Of a DNA stretch of 8,814 bases, positions 5,590-8,814 are shown in pieces. The notes under the pieces are model-generated. The model saw only the letters and a list, made by a program, of their open reading frames with translations, was not told the DNA's origin and did no database searches. The DNA is from Methanobrevibacter sp. (GTDB lineage: Archaea > Methanobacteriota > Methanobacteria > Methanobacteriales > Methanobacteriaceae): contig JAEEWY010000056.1 in the NCBI GenBank assembly GCA_016291275.1, positions 1 to 8,814 on the forward strand, given 5' to 3'. Position 1 is the first letter of the stretch. Every line of letters starts with the position of its first letter. The position numbers and the translations under genes are program-made.

Positions 5590-6019
5590 TTCGTTACAAT
5601 AAATAATAAAAGACCATTAATAATCATTGATGGTACAGAAATATCAATTGTTTAGAATTAATTTTAAAATTATTTATTTAATGCTTGAATCTAATCAATA
5701 ATCCAAATAAAGGATTGGTCAAATACAAACAAATGAAATTTTAAAAACTTCAACAAATACATTAAAATTAAACTAAAGATTTAAAGACCATCAATTTATT
5801 TAAATAACCAAATAAATACAAATTAATCATCAATAAATAATTAAAAGAATTAATTCTCGTTAAATTCCAATAATTCACTTATTCAATCGTTTTAATCACA
5901 ATAACTTGATTTAATTAACCAAATAAAGAATTAAAAGAATTTATTAAAAATTTATCAACAATTATTAATGTAAATCTTTTAGTTAGTTTTTGTAACTAAA
6001 TAATACTTGCACTTCATAG
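5590..6019 (-). other. Long AT-rich region upstream of cdc48, probably leader
   Basis: No credible gene is seen in this 430-nt stretch. If transcription starts from the promoter at 6020-6034, it would be the cdc48 5' leader. It holds two 19-mers that differ at one base (TTTATTTGGTTAATTAAAT on the minus strand, 5909-5927 and 5798-5816) and a third TTTATTTGG at 5703-5711. The motif AAAGACCATYAAT occurs at 5609-5621 and 5783-5795 (plus strand). The expected RNA 5' end (5978-6000) could fold into an 8-bp hairpin, TTTAGTTA/TAACTAAA. A second promoter closer to cdc48 cannot be excluded. Confidence 0.4.
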
Positions 6020-6034
6020 TATATAAAGGTTTCG
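6020..6034 (-). promoter_or_regulatory. Strong archaeal promoter (BRE and TATA box)
   Basis: The minus strand reads CGAAACC followed by TTTATATA (TATA box 6020-6027, BRE 6028-6034), the best match to the archaeal consensus in the window. Transcription should start near 5998 and run toward cdc48, about 500 nt before its start codon. The SDR gene behind it is closed off by its own terminator, so this promoter serves either cdc48 or an unrecognised RNA. Confidence 0.65.
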
Positions 6035-6230
6035 ATTTTATTAACAAAAAGTTATTTTAATTTAAAAATTGTTAAAATTTAAATAACTCAATTAGAATAA
6101 TCTAATTATCAAAAATAAGTTTTAAAATTAATTATATTGATAAAAAAGTATCAAAATTATGATAATAATAAAATAAATTGATTAAAATAAAAATAAATTA
6201 AGGTTATTTAAGTGGAAAAATTTTAAGTGT
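6035..6230. other. AT-rich spacer between the SDR terminator and the cdc48 promoter
   Basis: No gene is supported. Small dyads are present: AATTAGA/TCTAATT with a 4-nt loop (6090-6107) and TTGATA/TATCAA (6137-6154). A 15-bp tandem duplication with one mismatch (TTTAAGTGKAAAAAT, 6207-6221 and 6222-6236) abuts the SDR terminator. Confidence 0.5.
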
Positions 6231-6264
6231 AAAAATTAAAAAATGAGTTTATGAAAAACTCATT
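6231..6264 (-). terminator. Intrinsic terminator of the SDR gene
   Basis: A perfect 9-bp stem (AATGAGTTT/AAACTCATT; 6256-6264 with 6242-6250) with a 5-nt loop is followed in minus-strand RNA by U-runs (6231-6241). It begins 13 nt after the SDR stop codon. Confidence 0.85.
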
Positions 6265-6276
6265 AATAAAATTAAT

Positions 6277-7041
6277 TTAAGCGGTCCATCCACCATCAGC
6301 AGTAATGACAGCCCCATTGACCAAAGATGCTTCATCAGATGCCAAGAATAATGCAAGTTCTGCAATCTCCTCTGCTTCACCAATTTTTGGATTCATCTCA
6401 ACAAAAGGGGCAATGGCTGCGTATCCACCCATATCCATTTTTGTAGGATCCATAGTGGATGCAATTTCAGTATTCACTCCCCCTGGAGCGATTACATTAC
6501 AGCGAATACCCTGTTTAGCATATTGCCAAGCGGTACTTTTGGACATTCCAATTGCCGCATGTTTGGATGCTGTATATGCAGTACCACTTACCTTACCATA
6601 TAATCCTCCAATTGAAGCAACAGTTACAAGAGAACCTCCACCATTTTCAAGCATTTTAGGAATAACTGCCCTATAGAGTCTCATAGGACCTGTTACATTA
6701 ACATCAAATACTTTATTCCATAGTTCATCATCAACGTTGACAATGGTTTTAAAGTTGTCCATAATACCTGCATTATTAACAGCTATGTCAATTTTTCCAA
6801 ATTCTTTAATAGCCAATTCAACCAATGCATCAATGTCTTCCTGTTTTGAAACATCTCCTGCATAATAAACAGCTTTTCCACCATCCTCTTCAATTTCTGC
6901 GACTAAACTTTCCAATCTTTCTTCACGTCTTGCAAACAGAACTACTGATGCCCCTTCCTGTGAAAAGAGCTTAGCCATTGATTTACCCATACCTGCAGTG
7001 GCACCAGTAATAATTGCAACTTTATTTTCTAACCTTGCCAT
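6277..7041 (-). CDS. Short-chain dehydrogenase/reductase (SDR, Rossmann fold)
   Basis: This 254-residue classical SDR is a soluble NAD(P)-dependent oxidoreductase. Visible motifs are the nucleotide-binding TGATAGMG (12-19), NNAG (89-92), Ser143, Tyr156 and Lys160 of the catalytic set (YTASK), PGGV (186-189) and a C-terminal DGGW (249-252). Basic residues after the second strand (Arg38, Arg39) suggest NADP(H) preference. The substrate cannot be told: 3-oxoacyl reductase and sugar or steroid dehydrogenase annotations are all common for such sequences. I chose the ATG at 7041 over an upstream GTG at 7080, because the mature fold begins MARLENKVAIITG and GGTGGT lies about 5 nt before the ATG. The gene has its own promoter-like elements (7127-7160) and a terminator, so it is probably monocistronic. 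Many such genes are shared with gut bacteria; transfer is possible but not shown here. Confidence 0.93.
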   Translation of the reverse strand: MARLENKVAIITGATAGMGKSMAKLFSQEGASVVLFARREERLESLVAEIEEDGGKAVYYAGDVSKQEDIDALVELAIKEFGKIDIAVNNAGIMDNFKTIVNVDDELWNKVFDVNVTGPMRLYRAVIPKMLENGGGSLVTVASIGGLYGKVSGTAYTASKHAAIGMSKSTAWQYAKQGIRCNVIAPGGVNTEIASTMDPTKMDMGGYAAIAPFVEMNPKIGEAEEIAELALFLASDEASLVNGAVITADGGWTA

Positions 7042-7056
7042 TTTTACCACCAATAT

Positions 7057-7127
7057 ACAACCTACAACATTACTAAACACAAGATAAAAAGTGAAAAAAT
7101 AAAAAATGGTTTGGGATTATAGGTTGT
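7057..7127. promoter_or_regulatory. Inverted repeat flanking the SDR transcription start
   Basis: ACAACCTA (7057-7064) and its exact reverse complement TAGGTTGT (7120-7127) are 55 bp apart. Extending the arms gives about 13 of 16 matching positions (ATAWACAACCTAYAAY). One arm abuts the TTTATAAA box at 7127-7134 and the other lies just before the ribosome-binding site. The layout would suit a regulator binding two sites, but the spacing is long and no regulator gene is next to it. Confidence 0.4.
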
Positions 7128-7160
7128 TTATAAATACTATATTAAATAATTGATATAAAA
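7127..7160 (-). promoter_or_regulatory. Candidate TATA boxes of the SDR gene
   Basis: Two boxes fit on the minus strand: TTTTATAT at 7153-7160, preceded by a purine-rich GAAAA that resembles a BRE, and TTTATAAA at 7127-7134. They would give leaders of roughly 60-90 nt before the ATG at 7041. The sequence does not decide between them. Confidence 0.5.
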
Positions 7161-7247
7161 TTTTCTTTTTTATTGAATTAAATAATGACTTATTAATATA
7201 CATATGCATAATGAGGATATTTTAAAAAAAGACTATATTAAAATAAG

Positions 7248-7355
7248 ATAAAAAAATAAAATTAAGAAAATAAGATAATAAAATTAAAAAGAATAAGAGA
7301 GAAGAAAATAAAAAAATAAAATTAAGAAAATAAGATAATAAAATTAAAAAGAATA
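7248..7355. repeat. Perfect 48-bp direct repeat, 60-bp period
   Basis: Bases 7248-7295 recur without error at 7308-7355, separated by the 12-bp AGAGAGAAGAAA. The whole stretch from about 7234 to 7366 has no C on the plus strand and is mostly A with some G and T. It lies just downstream of the kinase terminator, so minus-strand read-through RNA would be extremely U-rich. It has neither the short repeats nor the unique spacers of a CRISPR array and no transposon ends. Confidence 0.95.
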
Positions 7356-7382
7356 TTAAAGGTTATCACAATAAGTGATAAC
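7341..7382 (-). terminator. Intrinsic terminator of the membrane kinase gene
   Basis: A perfect 8-bp stem (GTTATCAC/GTGATAAC; 7375-7382 with 7362-7369) with a 5-nt loop starts 3 nt after the stop codon. U-rich RNA follows (TTT, then TTTTT at 7346-7350). Confidence 0.8.
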
Positions 7383-7385
7383 ATT

Positions 7386-8075
7386 TTATAATACAGTTGC
7401 AACCAAATAATATAGAATTGCAGTTACAGAAGGCACAGTAAGGTTATCGATTCCACCATAACTGATAGCTTCAGCAACAGTTGCAATTGCAGAAATAATC
7501 AAGATGTACCAGAAATTAAGCTCTGGAAGGGTGTATCCCATTGCAGTGTAGAAAACCCATACAAATACAGATAAAACTGCAGTTACAGAAAGCATTGCAA
7601 GGGAACCTGCAAGAGTTTTTTCTCCACCGAATATGTGATATTTGATTCTACCCCATTTTGCACCGACAAGAGCTGCAAATCCATCACCGTATACTAAAGG
7701 AACAATAGCTAATGCTACAATCCAAAGCAAATTAGGATCTAATAAAATTGGGAATATCAAAAGCAATACTGACCAAATACCTGCATAGAAGAACAATCCT
7801 AATGCATGACCAGATTCAGTTACGCTATTATGGATTGTTATTGGTGAATACTCTGTCAAGAAGAACAGAGCAATTGTTATAGGCAATGTGATAAACCAAA
7901 GCAAGATTGAAGGGTCTGAGAAGAACGGCATGGCAAATATCATATTACCAACCATGATATGAACAAACTTACGAGAAACTTCAGGCTTGCTCTTTAAAAC
8001 CTTTTCTGCCAATAGGAATATGACAACTACATAAAGATAAACAATAACTAATGCAATTATATCGCTAAATAACAT
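7386..8075 (-). CDS. Polyprenol/dolichol/phytol kinase family membrane protein
   Basis: This 229-residue polytopic membrane protein belongs to the family that includes SEC59 dolichol kinase, DGK1 and VTE5 phytol kinase, mostly CTP-dependent kinases of lipid alcohols. Family marks are SRKFVHI (34-40), the GDGFAALVGAKWG block (130-142), EKTLAGSLAM (152-161) and EAISYGGIDNLTVP (202-215). About six or seven hydrophobic helices are evident, beginning with residues 4-24. In an archaeon the substrate could be dolichol, geranylgeraniol or an ether-lipid precursor, and I cannot tell which. The ATG at 8075 is preferred to a TTG at 8093: the protein then starts directly with the first helix, and AGAGAGAT lies just upstream as a weak ribosome-binding site. 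A TATA-like TTTTTATAA is at 8126-8134. The neighbour upstream is a tocopherol-cyclase-like gene. Confidence 0.85.
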   Translation of the reverse strand: MLFSDIIALVIVYLYVVVIFLLAEKVLKSKPEVSRKFVHIMVGNMIFAMPFFSDPSILLWFITLPITIALFFLTEYSPITIHNSVTESGHALGLFFYAGIWSVLLLIFPILLDPNLLWIVALAIVPLVYGDGFAALVGAKWGRIKYHIFGGEKTLAGSLAMLSVTAVLSVFVWVFYTAMGYTLPELNFWYILIISAIATVAEAISYGGIDNLTVPSVTAILYYLVATVL

Positions 8076-8125
8076 AATATCTCTCTTAAACAAAATTAAT
8101 CATAAAACACAAAATAATATAACAG

Positions 8126-8134
8126 TTATAAAAA
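8126..8134 (-). promoter_or_regulatory. Possible TATA box of the membrane kinase gene
   Basis: The minus strand reads TTTTTATAA. It would place transcription start near 8103, about 28 nt before the ATG, and it lies after the terminator of the upstream gene. Confidence 0.4.
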
Positions 8135-8170
8135 TAATAAATATTAAATCGATTAAGGAATTGATATGAT

Positions 8171-8214
8171 AAAAAAATAATATTATAGATAACTTATCTG
8201 TCATCTATAATATT
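8171..8214 (-). terminator. Terminator with the stop codon in its loop
   Basis: A perfect 12-bp inverted repeat (AATATTATAGAT/ATCTATAATATT; 8203-8214 with 8179-8190) is followed in minus-strand RNA by AUUUUUUU (8171-8178). The 12-nt loop contains the TAA stop (8194-8196) of the tocopherol-cyclase-like gene, so the rising arm encodes its last residues. A competing smaller hairpin, AGATAA-C-TTATCT, sits inside. Confidence 0.8.
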
Positions 8215-8814
8215 GTGAGTTCTATCATCATCATATTCTCCGTATTCACAACCGGCATTTTCTATTTTGATATGGTCAATTAAGGTTCCGTCCTTTTTCA
8301 TCAATTTGATTTCACCATAACCGTTTCCACCATTCCAAAGACGGGTGTGAAGCTTTTTACCTGTAGGGGCTTCATAATTGAAAAGCAACATTTCATCACG
8401 TTTACAGTATAATTTCATTTCAATTTTGCTGTTCCAATTACTTGCATTAATGAACCATTCATTTTCTTCCTTGCCTTCCTTAAATCCAAACTCTTGATGG
8501 ACATTGTTCCAGAATCTTGCAAAGTTGTATTCATACATTTTTCCTTCATAGTATAATCCAATCAATAGTTTACGAGGAAGGGAAATTCCAAATGCCTTAG
8601 GTTTTCCTCCACCTGCTTCAAAAGCAGAATTATTGAGCTTTTTGCCAGTTATTAAACTTGTTAGATTACATGAGGAAATCCATAACCAAGGGCTTGTAAA
8701 GTCTGCTCCCCAATTCTTATCCGCATATCCAAAGGATTTTTCAGGAATTACTTCATACTCAACACCATCCATTTCAATGGTACCGCTGTATTGGGTCTTT
8801 ATTCCTTCAGCATG
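8194..8814 (-). CDS. Tocopherol-cyclase-like protein, N-terminus beyond the window
   Basis: The frame is open to the window edge, giving 206 visible residues that begin HAEGIKTQYSGTIEMDGVEY; the real start lies outside. The region GYADKNWGADFTSPWLWISS matches the hallmark (Y-x-x-K-x-W-G ... W-x-W) of the tocopherol cyclase / CrtC-like beta-barrel family. That family includes plant VTE1 but also many bacterial and a few archaeal proteins of unknown role. Aromatic residues are frequent, as in that fold, and no membrane helix is visible. Methanogens are not known to make tocopherol, so the name describes the fold and not the reaction. The neighbour downstream is a phytol/dolichol kinase-like gene. 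A methionine at 8772 lies inside the conserved domain and is probably not the start. Confidence 0.7.
   Translation of the reverse strand, partial: HAEGIKTQYSGTIEMDGVEYEVIPEKSFGYADKNWGADFTSPWLWISSCNLTSLITGKKLNNSAFEAGGGKPKAFGISLPRKLLIGLYYEGKMYEYNFARFWNNVHQEFGFKEGKEENEWFINASNWNSKIEMKLYCKRDEMLLFNYEAPTGKKLHTRLWNGGNGYGEIKLMKKDGTLIDHIKIENAGCEYGEYDDDRTHNIIDDR

Noticed and set aside
5614..5634. Dyad CCATTAAT/ATTGATGG upstream of cdc48
   Set aside because: It pairs well only in plus-strand RNA, for which there is no gene or clear promoter. On the minus strand it has a mismatch and is short.
5770..5832. A 20-codon minus-strand upstream ORF (MINLYLFGYLNKLMVFKSLV) in the cdc48 leader
   Set aside because: It has no ribosome-binding site and its composition is that of random AT-rich sequence.
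6305..6676. Plus-strand 123-codon ORF inside the SDR gene
   Set aside because: It is an antisense shadow. The minus frame encodes the complete SDR motif set.
7042..7080. GTG start for the SDR, adding 13 residues
   Set aside because: The extra residues are not part of the fold and there is no ribosome-binding site before the GTG. GGTGGT precedes the ATG at 7041.

Overview
The window looks like a chromosomal segment of a methanogenic archaeon, most likely Methanobrevibacter or a close relative in the Methanobacteriaceae. The evidence is a methanogenesis marker 8 protein, an archaeal-type Cdc48/VAT ATPase, a preQ0 (archaeosine precursor) gene set, very AT-rich spacers, Shine-Dalgarno sites of the GGAGGT type and TTTATATA-like TATA boxes. 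The species cannot be fixed from the sequence. All eight supported protein genes lie on the minus strand, so transcription runs from high to low coordinates.

In transcription order the genes are: a tocopherol-cyclase-like protein cut by the right window edge (8194-8814); a polytopic membrane kinase of the dolichol/phytol kinase family (7386-8075); an SDR oxidoreductase (6277-7041); the AAA+ unfoldase Cdc48 (3283-5493); methanogenesis marker protein 8 (2012-2845); and queC (1184-1819), queD (694-1053) and queE (30-638). The three que genes give three successive enzymes of preQ0 synthesis. In archaea preQ0 is inserted into tRNA and converted to archaeosine. The first enzyme of that route (a GTP cyclohydrolase) and the tRNA transglycosylase are not in the window.

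The right-hand genes look like single-gene transcription units. The tocopherol-cyclase-like, kinase, SDR and cdc48 genes each end in a perfect or near-perfect RNA hairpin followed by a U-rich tract. In two of them the hairpin overlaps the end of the coding sequence. In the que group only queD-queE (55-nt gap) looks tightly coupled. The queC-queD gap holds four perfect copies of a 14-bp tandem repeat.

Most of what is unusual lies in the spacers. These are a roughly 780-nt region upstream of cdc48, with a strong promoter far from the gene and a nested hairpin close to it; a 425-nt region downstream of cdc48 with a second long hairpin, a G/T-rich repeat tract and a plus-strand mini-ORF with a perfect ribosome-binding site; a 48-bp perfect direct repeat downstream of the kinase; and inverted repeats at the SDR and marker 8 promoters. 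I see no tRNA, rRNA, CRISPR array, insertion sequence or phage gene, and no clearly new multi-gene system. The pairing of a phytol-kinase-like gene with a tocopherol-cyclase-like gene is the most suggestive gene context.
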